Source: Streptomycetaceae bacterium
GTDB taxonomy: Bacteria; Actinomycetota; Actinomycetes; Streptomycetales; Streptomycetaceae
DNA: 62,290 nt
Direction of reading: 5' to 3'
NCBI GenBank assembly: GCA_019243445.1
Contig: JAFAUH010000105.1
Span: forward strand, 1 to 62,290
Shown here: piece after piece, positions 1 to 8,160 of the stretch
Position numbering within the stretch: position 1 is the stretch's first letter
Layout: each line of letters begins with the position of its first letter
Notes under the pieces: model-generated
The model's database searches: none
Told to the model about the DNA's origin: nothing
The model's input: only the letters and a program-made list of their open reading frames with translations
Made by a program: the position numbers and the translations under genes

Positions 1-251
1 CGGCCGTGCCGGGTTCCCCCTACTCCGCCAGCGCATTCTCCTCCAGTGATCGCTACACAGCGCTACCACCGATTACGGGCCAGAGCCGCTTTTTTTCTGA
101 CTTTCTCTCCTTCCCTGCTTCGGAAGGCGGGCTCCTGCGGCCGGTAGTGCCGGTAGCATCGTCGCGCAGGCGCGAGCGGAGTTCCGGGGCGGCGAGTGAG
201 TGGAGCGCAGCGCGAGCGGCCAGGGGGTGGGCGTTGAACGGGGAGCGGATG

Positions 252-3200
252 ATGGCTCAGGAAACAACAGAGGCCAAGTGGGAAGAGTCAGCGCCGCCCT
301 CGTTCGGGGAGGAGCTGCGGCGGCTGAGGAAACATCAGGGTCTATCGCTGTCGGCGCTGGCCTGTCTGCTCCACTACAGCAAGGGATATCTGAGCAAGAT
401 AGAAAACGGTGCCAAACCGCCTACGCTCGATCTCGCCCGTCGCTGTGAACAGGCCCTGCAAGCCAAGGGCGCTCTGGTACGACTGGTGGAACATCCCACG
501 CAGCGGGGCCGGGTTGCCGCACGGGATGAACGCACAGCGGAAGTACGGTCGTTCGGACAGTGTCCGTACCGGGGGCTGGCGGCTTTCGAGTCTGAGCATG
601 CAGGATGGTTTTTCGGGCGGGAACGTGCTACAGCCGAGCTGGTCAGTCGGCTTACCGACCGGTTCGGAAGTGGGCCGCTGCTGCTGGTCGCTCCCTCGGG
701 GGCAGGGAAATCTTCACTACTGAAGGCCGGGTTGGTGCCGGCGCTGCGGCGTGGTGCGCTGCCTGGAGCGGGGTCGGGCCGGTGGCCGGTGGCGGTATGC
801 ACACCGACCGCGCATCCGCTCAAGGAACTGCTGCAGTGCGTGGCGGTGGCCTGTGAGGCGGATCTCGGGATAAGTCCGCAGGATTTGCTGGGCGATCCAG
901 GACGGTTGGCCCGTGGTCTGCGCGGGATCTTGGAGGATCCCTGGACGTCCGATGGCGAGGGCGGTGGCGAGCACCGGTGGCAAGGGCGGCGGTTGGTGCT
1001 GGTGGTGGACCAGTTCGAGGAGTCCTTCACGCTGTGCACGGACGAGGCCGAGCGGCGGGCGTTCATCCTGGCTCTGCTGGCCATCGCCGGCCCTGCTGGC
1101 CCTGCTGCCCAAGCTGCCAATGCTGGCAGCTTGGGCAGTTCCGACAGCCCCGTAGAGCCCACAGCCCCTGTCGGCTGTGCCGGTAGGGGCGCCCTGGTCG
1201 GTTGGGAAGCTGCGGCGGCATCTGGTGGTGTGGTCCTCGGGATGCGGGCCGACTTCTGCGGTCGCTTCTTGGAACACCCGGAGCTGGCTGCGGTGCTCAC
1301 CCACGGCCTGTATGCGCTCGCACCGATGACCGATACAGAGCTGCGGGCGTGCATCACGCGGCCCGCCGAGCAGGCGGGGCTTCAGCTGGAGGCGGGCCTG
1401 GCCGAGCTGCTGCTGCGGGACGTGGGGACGCACCGCGGCTCCCAGCCCCTGGGAAACCAAGCCCTGGGGAACACCTGTACCGGGGCTACCGGGGCGTCCT
1501 CGGGGGCGCTGCCACTGCTCTCCCACGCCCTGCTCGCGACATGGCAGCAGCGGCAGGAACAGACCTTGACCGTGGCCGGCTACGAGACAACTGGCGGGAT
1601 CCATGGTGCGATCGCCCGGACCGCGGAGAACGTCTTCACCTTCTTGAGCTCGGCTGAGCAGGACATGGCCCGGCATATCCTGGTCAGGCTGGTCCACCTC
1701 GGTGAGGGTGGTGAGGAGACCAGGCGCCGCACTGCCTGGGAACCGCTGTTGGAGCAGTTGCCCGACCCGGCGGCAGCCGGATCGGTACTCGACGCCTTCA
1801 TCCGGGGCCGGCTGCTGACGGTGGACCGTGACACGGTGGAGATCACCCATGAGGCGCTGCTGCGGGCCTGGCCCAGGCTGCGCGGCTGGATTGACGCCAA
1901 CCGAGCCGGGCTGCTGATCTACCAGCAACTCGCCGAGGCCGCTGCCGCGTGGGAGCGGGAGCGGCGCGATCCTGCTGTCTTGTACCGCGGCAGCAGGCTT
2001 GCTACCGCCGCTGAGTGGGCCGCTACCGCGGACCGGTGGGCTGAACTGAGCGTGATCGAGAACGCTTTCTTGGACGCAAGTTGGGCTGAGGAACGACGGC
2101 GGCAGGAGACGGCCCGCCGCCATACCCGCCGACAGCGTCGGCTGCTGGTCGTACTCACTGCCTTGCTGACTGTAGCGATGGGAGCGAGTTTCCTGGCCTA
2201 TCAACAGCGCTCCACTGCCGTGCAGCAGCGCCGCATCGCGCTGTCGCGCGCCATGGCGGCTCAGTCCGCGGCCATGGCGGTGGGGCAGCCGGAGGCATCC
2301 ATGCTTGTCGCCGCGGCGGCGTGGAGTCAGGCGCCGACGACCGAGGCACGGGGGGCTGTGCTGAGCACCCAGACCCAGCCCTTCGCCGGTCGTCTGACTG
2401 GACATCAAGGCCCGGTCAACGCAGTGGCATTCAGCCCAGATGGGGCGCTGCTGGCCACGGCGAGCTCGGACGGCACAGTGCGATTGTGGCGGGTGTTCGA
2501 CCGTGGGTCGGTCGCGACCCTTACCGGACACCACGGGAAAGTCTTCACCGTGGCCTTCAGCCCGGACGGCCGCACGTTGGCCTCGGGCGGCTCCGACGGC
2601 ACCGTACGGCTGTGGGACGTGGCCACCCAGCACACAGTGGCGCTTCTGGCCGGCCACCATGGCGTAGTCCGCACGGTCGCCTTCAGCCCGGACGGCCGCA
2701 CCCTTGCTTCGGGGGGCGTGGACAGCACGATCGAACTGTGGGACGTCCAGGGTCAGCGGATGCTTGCCGACCTCACGGGCCACAGCGGTGGCGTGAACAC
2801 GGTGGCCTTCGCCCCTGACGGGCGCCTGCTCGCCTCGGGAAGTTCCGACCGCACCGTCAAGCTATGGGACACCACAAGTCACCAGCCAGTCGCCACCTTG
2901 ACCGGTCATACCGATGTGGTGCTGGGGGTGGCGTTCAGCCCGGATGGCCGCACGTTGGCCTCGGGCGGCTCCGACCGCACCGTACGCCTGTGGGACACTG
3001 CAAGCCACCAGCCGCGTGCGGTCCTCACCGGCCCCACCGACGATGTGAACGCGGTCGCCTTCACCCCGGACGGTGCCACCGTGCTCGGTGCCACCGGCGA
3101 CGGCACGGTGAAGCTGTGGGACACCGCGAGCCACCGGATCACCGCTACCCTGGCGGGGCACACCGATTACGTCATGGACGTGGCAGTCAACTACCAGGGA

Positions 3201-4112
3201 AACCTGCTGGCCACCGCCAGTTTTGACGGATCCGCCGCGCTATGGGACCTGAACCGGGCCACCTTGCGGACCCAGCCGTTCACTGAAATCTGGAAAACCG
3301 CTTTCTCTCCTGACAGCCACATCCTTGGCACCGCCTGCGGAGACGGCACCGTCCGGTTGTGGGACGTCGCCCGCCGTCAGCAGCTCGCGGTGCTGGTCGG
3401 GCACGAAGGGACGGTATTCAGTGTTGCCTTCAGCCCTGACGGACGGTTGCTCGCTTCAGGGGGCGCCGATGGCACCGTTCGACTGTGGGACGTCGCCCGG
3501 CATCGTCAACTCGACGTCCTCACAGGTCATTCGGATTTCGTCAACGATGTGGCCTTCAGCTCCGACGGGCGCACACTCGCCAGCGGTAGTGACGATCAAC
3601 GGATCCTGCTGTGGGACGTCGCCCGCCGCCGTCAGCTCGCCGCTCTGACCGGCCACACCGGTGCCGTGCGCAGCGTCGCCTTCTCTCCCGACAGCCGGGT
3701 TTTGGCCAGCGGCAGCAACGACGGCACGATCCGGTTGTGGGACGTTGCCCGGCACTGTCAACTCGCCGTTCTGACCGGCCATACCGGTGCCGTGCGCAGC
3801 GTCGCCTTCTCTTTCGACGGCCAAACCCTGGGCACCGCGGGCGCCGACGGCACAGTCCGGTTGTGGGACGTGAGTCGGCAGACCCTGACCGCTTCTTTGA
3901 CCGGGCACAGCAGCGCCGTTTGGAGTGTCGCCTTCTCCTCCGACAGCCGGGTGCTGGCCAGCGGCAGCAACGACGGCACCGTACGGCTATGGGACCCCAG
4001 CATCTCGGACCAGTTCACGCGGATCTGCCGCCTGACCGGCACCATAAACCGGGCGCGTTGGCAGCAAATCGCCCCGGGTCTGCCCTACCAGGCAAACTGC
4101 ACCGGCACCTGA
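252..4112 (+). CDS. HTH-nSTAND NTPase with WD40 repeats
   Basis: This is a protein of about 1286 residues. An XRE-type HTH lies at about residues 18-78, followed by the nSTAND1 signature YRGLAAFE (about 106) and a Walker A APSGAGKSS (147-155). The Walker B region reads LVLVVDQFEE. A membrane-like segment lies at about 629-651 and thirteen WD40 repeats run from about 715 to 1250. STAND ATPases are signal-responsive switches, and some in bacteria act in phage defence; which role applies here is unknown. I chose ATG 252 because GGGGAG lies six bases upstream; ATG 249 and in-frame codons back to base 6 are also open. Two low-complexity inserts (about 1090-1190 and 1438-1500) interrupt the NTPase region. 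Confidence 0.85.
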   Translation: MAQETTEAKWEESAPPSFGEELRRLRKHQGLSLSALACLLHYSKGYLSKIENGAKPPTLDLARRCEQALQAKGALVRLVEHPTQRGRVAARDERTAEVRSFGQCPYRGLAAFESEHAGWFFGRERATAELVSRLTDRFGSGPLLLVAPSGAGKSSLLKAGLVPALRRGALPGAGSGRWPVAVCTPTAHPLKELLQCVAVACEADLGISPQDLLGDPGRLARGLRGILEDPWTSDGEGGGEHRWQGRRLVLVVDQFEESFTLCTDEAERRAFILALLAIAGPAGPAAQAANAGSLGSSDSPVEPTAPVGCAGRGALVGWEAAAASGGVVLGMRADFCGRFLEHPELAAVLTHGLYALAPMTDTELRACITRPAEQAGLQLEAGLAELLLRDVGTHRGSQPLGNQALGNTCTGATGASSGALPLLSHALLATWQQRQEQTLTVAGYETTGGIHGAIARTAENVFTFLSSAEQDMARHILVRLVHLGEGGEETRRRTAWEPLLEQLPDPAAAGSVLDAFIRGRLLTVDRDTVEITHEALLRAWPRLRGWIDANRAGLLIYQQLAEAAAAWERERRDPAVLYRGSRLATAAEWAATADRWAELSVIENAFLDASWAEERRRQETARRHTRRQRRLLVVLTALLTVAMGASFLAYQQRSTAVQQRRIALSRAMAAQSAAMAVGQPEASMLVAAAAWSQAPTTEARGAVLSTQTQPFAGRLTGHQGPVNAVAFSPDGALLATASSDGTVRLWRVFDRGSVATLTGHHGKVFTVAFSPDGRTLASGGSDGTVRLWDVATQHTVALLAGHHGVVRTVAFSPDGRTLASGGVDSTIELWDVQGQRMLADLTGHSGGVNTVAFAPDGRLLASGSSDRTVKLWDTTSHQPVATLTGHTDVVLGVAFSPDGRTLASGGSDRTVRLWDTASHQPRAVLTGPTDDVNAVAFTPDGATVLGATGDGTVKLWDTASHRITATLAGHTDYVMDVAVNYQGNLLATASFDGSAALWDLNRATLRTQPFTEIWKTAFSPDSHILGTACGDGTVRLWDVARRQQLAVLVGHEGTVFSVAFSPDGRLLASGGADGTVRLWDVARHRQLDVLTGHSDFVNDVAFSSDGRTLASGSDDQRILLWDVARRRQLAALTGHTGAVRSVAFSPDSRVLASGSNDGTIRLWDVARHCQLAVLTGHTGAVRSVAFSFDGQTLGTAGADGTVRLWDVSRQTLTASLTGHSSAVWSVAFSSDSRVLASGSNDGTVRLWDPSISDQFTRICRLTGTINRARWQQIAPGLPYQANCTGT
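1105..1138. repeat. Perfect 15-bp inverted repeat inside the nSTAND gene
   Basis: The arms 1105-1119 (CTGCCCAAGCTGCCA) and 1124-1138 are exact reverse complements with a 4-base loop. The hairpin lies in frame in a low-complexity Ala/Gly/Ser stretch just after the Walker B region. Confidence 0.85.
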
Positions 4113-4134
4113 ACTCGCCTTCCGCCGTATCACA

Positions 4135-4180
4135 AAAGCCTTCCGTAGAAGCCTTCTGCAAAAGCCTTCCGCAGAAGCGG
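4135..4180. repeat. 20-bp direct repeat pair
   Basis: Two copies (4135-4154 and 4161-4180) differ at one base. They lie just downstream of the nSTAND gene. CTTCTGC and GCAGAAG within the tract can also pair as a weak hairpin, so the tract may contribute to termination. Confidence 0.7.
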
Positions 4181-4396
4181 CAGTGCGAGGCCGAGGGCTT
4201 CGCAGCTGTCCGCAGGTCAAGGCTCCGGTGTCCCGCTGCGCTTCCCGACTTGTTGACTTCGATGCGGTGACCAGCCTGGTCACAGGCGGTTTCCCGGCTA
4301 CTCGCCCGGTGGGCAACAGGAAACCCATCGATGTCGGTGCGCACCGGCGGCAGGCTGAAGTCGCCAGAACCAAGCCAGACCCGTTAAGGGGAAATC

Positions 4397-4762
4397 ATGC
4401 GCAAGATGATCCGTGGCGCGGCCACTCTCGCTGCTGCAACTGCGGCCGTAGTGGCATTGACCAGTACGGCCGAGGCCAAGCCGGCCGACAGTTGGGCCGG
4501 ATGCCCGGACGGAGCGGTCTGCATCTACCCTCAGGACCAAAACCCCGCTGTTGCGCCGAGCCAGGTCTTCTACAGCTACGGTCCACACAATCTGAGCAAC
4601 CAGTTCGGTAACCACTGGGTCCTCAACAACCAGACGGGAGGCGCGACCGCAAGCCTGTGCACCGGTTACGACGGCGCGGGCTGCGGCAACCCCATTGCCG
4701 CAAAGACCGGCGTCTACGCCGACCTCACGCCGATCAACTCGATCACTCTCAATCGGCCGTAA
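4397..4762 (+). CDS. Secreted peptidase-inhibitor-I36-like protein
   Basis: This 121-residue exported protein has a signal peptide of about 27 residues, with a basic MRKMIRG start, an alanine-rich core and a likely cut after AEA. The mature part starts with the pattern GCPDGAVCIY and has a second pair of cysteines (LCTGY and AGCG), which is typical of small secreted actinomycete proteins of the I36 peptidase-inhibitor type. AAGGGGAA precedes the ATG. The gene stands alone, closed by a strong hairpin. Inhibitory activity is inferred from resemblance only. Confidence 0.7.
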   Translation: MRKMIRGAATLAAATAAVVALTSTAEAKPADSWAGCPDGAVCIYPQDQNPAVAPSQVFYSYGPHNLSNQFGNHWVLNNQTGGATASLCTGYDGAGCGNPIAAKTGVYADLTPINSITLNRP

Positions 4763-4780
4763 CCGCGCATTCCATGACAG

Positions 4781-4815
4781 CTTCCGGAGCCGCCATCAGA
4801 CGGCTCCGGAAGTTT
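4781..4815 (+). terminator. Hairpin terminator after the I36-like gene
   Basis: A perfect 12-bp stem (CTTCCGGAGCCG, 4781-4792, with 4801-4812) has an 8-base loop and is followed by TTT. Confidence 0.8.
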
Positions 4816-5044
4816 ATGCTCTCTCATCCGCGTGGTCTTGTGCGGAGCAAGAAGCTCTTGACGGACGAGGCCAAGCGCGCACTGGACTTGCTTGGCCCTA
4901 TCCCGATGCGACGCTATGAGCACGTTCCGCAGCGTGCCCGGTCCCGTGCTGTACGGCGTTGATGACGAGTTCGCACGCCACTTGCGAAAGTATGACCAAC
5001 TCCAGCGGTATGCCGTGCGCATGGCTGAGTTTGTATGTGTGCCG

Positions 5045-5111
5045 GCCGATCAACGGGAGGTGTGCGGGCCTGTCTTGCAGGCGTGAAGCCGCGCACTTCC
5101 CGTTGATCGGC
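5045..5111 (-). terminator. Large cruciform hairpin at the 3' end of the lipoprotein gene
   Basis: A perfect 14-bp outer stem (5045-5058 with 5098-5111) encloses an inner GCCTG/CAGGC hairpin. It abuts the stop codon of the minus-strand lipoprotein gene and probably terminates it. Confidence 0.6.
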
Positions 5112-5116
5112 TCAGG

Positions 5117-5566
5117 TCACTTGGCGGCGGCCTTGTAGAGAACGCTGTTGTCGGCAGCGACGATCTTCACGCCTTCGATCGTGCTGGTGCCGGAGTAGGG
5201 GATGGCGCTTCTCATGCCCTGGCCCAGGGCCTGGATTTCCTGCTTTACCTGGGCATCGCTGCTCTTCGCGTTGGTCTCCACCACCAGGTAGCACGAGTCG
5301 TCGGAGGTGATCTTCGTGATCTTCATTCCCGTATCGCTGGAGTTCAGCGTCTGGTTCATGGTGTCCTTCTTCTCGTCCAGCAGCTGTGCGGCCTCCTTCA
5401 GCCTCGAGGCGTTGCACCCCTGGCTCGGGGCCGCGGCGTCGGAGGCCGGCGTCGACGCCGCGGCGCTGCTCGGTGCCGGCGAGGTGGCCTTGCTGCCCGA
5501 CGAACAGCCGACGGCTCCGGCGCCCAGGCAGACGACGGTGGCCATGACGGCAAGAGTCCTGTTCAT
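5117..5566 (-). CDS. Putative lipoprotein
   Basis: This is a 149-residue protein with an MNRTLAV start, a hydrophobic core and a lipobox-like GAVGC, so it is probably a membrane-anchored lipoprotein. A Ser/Ala-rich linker follows, then a mature domain with two further cysteines. I chose the ATG at 5566 because AGAAAGG lies just upstream; an in-frame ATG at 5584 lacks one. I do not recognise the mature domain. It stands alone between two hairpins. Confidence 0.65.
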   Translation of the reverse strand: MNRTLAVMATVVCLGAGAVGCSSGSKATSPAPSSAAASTPASDAAAPSQGCNASRLKEAAQLLDEKKDTMNQTLNSSDTGMKITKITSDDSCYLVVETNAKSSDAQVKQEIQALGQGMRSAIPYSGTSTIEGVKIVAADNSVLYKAAAK

Positions 5567-5590
5567 GGGAAACCTTTCTTGCATCGGATA

Positions 5591-5610
5591 CCCCGGCCTT
5601 CAGGCCGGGG
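5591..5610. repeat. CCCCGGCC hairpin, resembling IS200/IS605-type ends
   Basis: CCCCGGCC and GGCCGGGG pair around a TTCA loop. This motif is common at the ends of actinobacterial IS200/IS605 (tnpB) elements, but no transposase is present here. It lies in the leader of the lipoprotein gene. Confidence 0.5.
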
Positions 5611-5640
5611 AGCGTTTGACGAGATCTCCCACTCGTTATG

Positions 5641-5670
5641 CAGGTATACGCAGGTATGCGCAGGTGCGCG
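5641..5670. repeat. 10-bp tandem repeat, three imperfect copies
   Basis: The units are CAGGTATACG, CAGGTATGCG and CAGGTGCGCG, followed by two related ACGCAAG words. Confidence 0.7.
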
Positions 5671-5864
5671 AGTACGCAAGCACGCAAGAAAGCGCGACTG
5701 TCCCGTCGTGGCGACCGGGTTACAATACCAATTGATCGCTCGGCTTTTGCTGGGGCTGCGGGTTATTAACAACCATGCAGTGAAGTCGAGGCTGGATACG
5801 GCCCAGACGTGTTAGGCTTCGCCAATTTCCTCATCGGTGGGCTGACCTGGGCGGGCAGGCGAAA

Positions 5865-5888
5865 ATCGAGTGGTGGTGATCACTCGAT
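5865..5888. repeat. 8-bp inverted repeat
   Basis: ATCGAGTG (5865-5872) pairs with CACTCGAT (5881-5888) across 8 bases. Its function is unknown. Confidence 0.5.
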
Positions 5889-6110
5889 CACTGGCTTGCC
5901 GAGCTGTACTTGAGACCATGCCACCATCATCAGCGATGAGCCCGCGAAACCTCAAAATCGGCGAAAGTCGAGTTGATCAGGGCATGCCATAAATTGGCTT
6001 AATGTCCGCCACTCCTGGATGGCAATCGCACCGGGATCGCTGCCTGGCGCGCACCCCCATCCCTCTGCGATTACTATCCGCAACAGGAGTTCGGGAGGAC
6101 GGTAGTCGGC

Positions 6111-7436
6111 ATGGGCGTTTCAGCAGTCGACGTCGTGCGGCGGACGGCCGCGGAGGCCTGGATCTACGCGTACCCCATACTGCTGAACTACCGCACGATG
6201 TACCGCCATGTCGTCGAACCAGCGGACCTTGACAGCCCCGCCGATCCCGCCGACCCCGGCTACGTCGGGGGCTTCGGCCGCTTCCGCCACGACACGCGGC
6301 CCGTCAGTGCCACCCCGTACTCCTGGGCCTGGCTCGATCTGCGGGCCGAGCCGTGGATCGTCTCGGTGCCCGCCACCGACCGCTACTACGTCCTGCCTGT
6401 CCATGACCTCGACACCTGCTACGTCGGTCTTGTCGGCACCCGGACCACCGGCACGCAACCTGGCAGTCACCTGATCGCGGGCCCTGATTGGGCAGATCCC
6501 GTTCCCGACGGCATCGACAGCGTGCTGCGCGCCGACACCTTCCTTGTCGGCATCGTCGGGCGCACCTTCCTCGCCGGCCCCGACGACGTGACCGGCCTGC
6601 GTACGGTCCAAGAGGGCTACCGCCTCACACCGCTCAGTGAACGCCTCGGCGAGCCCGCGCCACGGGTCGCCCCCCAGCCCGGCCGACGCGACTGGCATGA
6701 CTGGCCCGCCTGGGACGAGGAGTCGCTGCGCAGCGCTGCCTGCTTCCGCCTGCTCGACTTCCTCCTCGGCTTCTTCCCCGCCCTGCCTGAAGAGGCCGAA
6801 CTGCGTGGCAATTTCGGCGAGTTGGGCATCGATGGCAGCGGCGTCTTCGAGCCCGATGCGCTCACCCATGAAATCCGCACCGCCGTCGAACTCGGCGTCC
6901 TCGACGCGCGCCAGTTGCTGCGCACGGCCACCGCCCGGGCGACCGTCTCTTCCGGCTGGTTCGGCACCCGCGCCGAGTACGGCGGCAATATCCTCGCTCG
7001 TGCGGTCGGCGCCCACCTCGGTCTGTACGGGCTGCCCGGCGACGAGGCATGGTATGGAGGCTGGGCCGCCGACAGCGAGGGCAACGCGCCGCCCGATGCC
7101 GGAGCCCGCGATTACACCCTCCGCTTCGAGCCCGGAAAGCTGCCACCTGCGCGCTTCTTCTGGTCGGTCGCGATCCATCGACTACCCGGGCACACCCTCG
7201 TCGACAACCCCGAGGGCCGCTACTGGATCGGCGACCGAACGCCCGGCCTGGTCCAGGCCTCTGACGGGGGATTGACGTTGTACGTCCAGCGCGAGCGGCC
7301 GACCGAGCCGGACGAGGCTGCGAACTGGCTTCCTGCGCCCGCAGGCCCCTTCACGCTCGTAATGAGCATCTATGGGCCCACGACGGCGGTGCGAGACGGG
7401 AGTTGGACGATGCCGCCGCTGGTGCCGCAGTCGTAG
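6111..7436 (+). CDS. DUF1254/DUF1214 domain protein
   Basis: This 441-residue protein has an N-terminal DUF1254 region (AEAWIYAYPILLNY near residue 20) and a C-terminal DUF1214 region (FFWSVAIHRLPG, ENP-like DNPEGRYWIGD, and NWLPAPAGPF near the end). These families are widespread but biochemically poorly defined. I see no signal peptide, although many homologues are exported. GGGAGG lies 13 bases before the ATG, which is rather far. The gene converges with dedA at 22 bp. Confidence 0.8.
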   Translation: MGVSAVDVVRRTAAEAWIYAYPILLNYRTMYRHVVEPADLDSPADPADPGYVGGFGRFRHDTRPVSATPYSWAWLDLRAEPWIVSVPATDRYYVLPVHDLDTCYVGLVGTRTTGTQPGSHLIAGPDWADPVPDGIDSVLRADTFLVGIVGRTFLAGPDDVTGLRTVQEGYRLTPLSERLGEPAPRVAPQPGRRDWHDWPAWDEESLRSAACFRLLDFLLGFFPALPEEAELRGNFGELGIDGSGVFEPDALTHEIRTAVELGVLDARQLLRTATARATVSSGWFGTRAEYGGNILARAVGAHLGLYGLPGDEAWYGGWAADSEGNAPPDAGARDYTLRFEPGKLPPARFFWSVAIHRLPGHTLVDNPEGRYWIGDRTPGLVQASDGGLTLYVQRERPTEPDEAANWLPAPAGPFTLVMSIYGPTTAVRDGSWTMPPLVPQS

Positions 7437-7458
7437 GCCCGCGGTCAGATTCGCTGCC

Positions 7459-8160
7459 CTATGCCTGGCGGTGTTTGCCGGACGTGGCGGCCTGCTCCGG
7501 CTCGCGGACCTCATCCGCCGAGGCGCGGTGGGCCTTGCGGATCTCCAGCGCGACCGGGATCAGCGAGAGGACGACGATCAAACCGATGATCGGCAGCAGA
7601 TAGTTGTCGATGTTGGGGATCGAGGAGCCGAGAGCGTGCCCTGCGAGCGTGACGCCGATGCTCCAGAGCAGACCGCCCAAGACCTGCCACAGGGCGAACG
7701 TCTTCGGGGGAACGCCGAGCGCACCGGCCATCGGGTTGAGCACCGTGCGCACCACCGGAATGAACCGGGCCAACACGATTGCCTTGGCGTGCCCGTACTG
7801 GTCGAGAATCTCACCGGAACGCTTGATCCCGTGGTGCAGTTTGGGGTTCTTGATACGGCTGATGAGAGTGGGGCCGCTGCGTCGCCCGATGTAGTAACCG
7901 GTCTGTGCACCGAGCAGCGCACCGGCAGCCGCCGCGAGCAGCACCCAGGTGAGGGAGAGATGGATCGTCGAGTTCGTGGTCGTGGTGGTGAGCAGGCCCG
8001 CCGTGAACAGCAACGAATCGCCGGGTAGGAAGAAGCCGATCATCAGGCCGGTTTCGGCGAAGAGCACAAACAGGATGCCGAGCGCGCCGAATGCCGACAA
8101 CAGTGAGGTCGGATCCATCACATTGACGGCAAGCGGATATCCGTGGACAAGTGTGTTCAT
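7459..8160 (-). CDS. DedA family membrane protein
   Basis: This is a 233-residue integral membrane protein. DedA hallmarks are the segment ETGLMIGFFLPGDSLLF near the N-terminus and the RFIPVVRTVLNPMAGAL loop, followed by further membrane helices and a short basic cytoplasmic tail. DedA-family proteins include the undecaprenyl-phosphate recycling translocase UptA as well as members with other lipid or proton-gradient roles. It is the third gene of an operon: its ATG at 8160 overlaps the stop of the M56 peptidase gene as ATGA, so the two should be translationally coupled. Confidence 0.88.
   Translation of the reverse strand: MNTLVHGYPLAVNVMDPTSLLSAFGALGILFVLFAETGLMIGFFLPGDSLLFTAGLLTTTTTNSTIHLSLTWVLLAAAAGALLGAQTGYYIGRRSGPTLISRIKNPKLHHGIKRSGEILDQYGHAKAIVLARFIPVVRTVLNPMAGALGVPPKTFALWQVLGGLLWSIGVTLAGHALGSSIPNIDNYLLPIIGLIVVLSLIPVALEIRKAHRASADEVREPEQAATSGKHRQA

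Larger units (their letters stand above)
4763..5116. other. Gene-poor interval
   Basis: This interval holds two hairpins (4781-4812 and 5045-5111). A 64-codon open frame at 4892-5086 has no clear ribosome site and no similarity that I recognise, so I see no gene I can support. Confidence 0.6.
5567..6110. other. Gene-free interval with hairpins and short repeats
   Basis: No supported gene lies here. The interval contains a CCCCGGCC-type hairpin (5591-5610), a 10-bp imperfect triple repeat (5641-5670) and a small hairpin (5865-5888). GC content is lower than in the flanking genes. Confidence 0.6.

Noticed and set aside
1-248. In-frame extension of the nSTAND protein back to base 6
   Set aside because: The extension is low-complexity, and a ribosome site sits right before ATG 252.
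717-2783. Long open frame antisense to the nSTAND gene
   Set aside because: It is a shadow of the GC-rich coding strand with low-complexity content.
4892-5086. 64-codon frame on the plus strand
   Set aside because: It has no ribosome site and no recognisable family, and it ends in the large hairpin of the opposite gene.
5641-5690. Possible CRISPR-like array
   Set aside because: Units are 10 bp and abut without spacers, so this is a tandem repeat. The same applies to 15882-15933 and 36448-36487.
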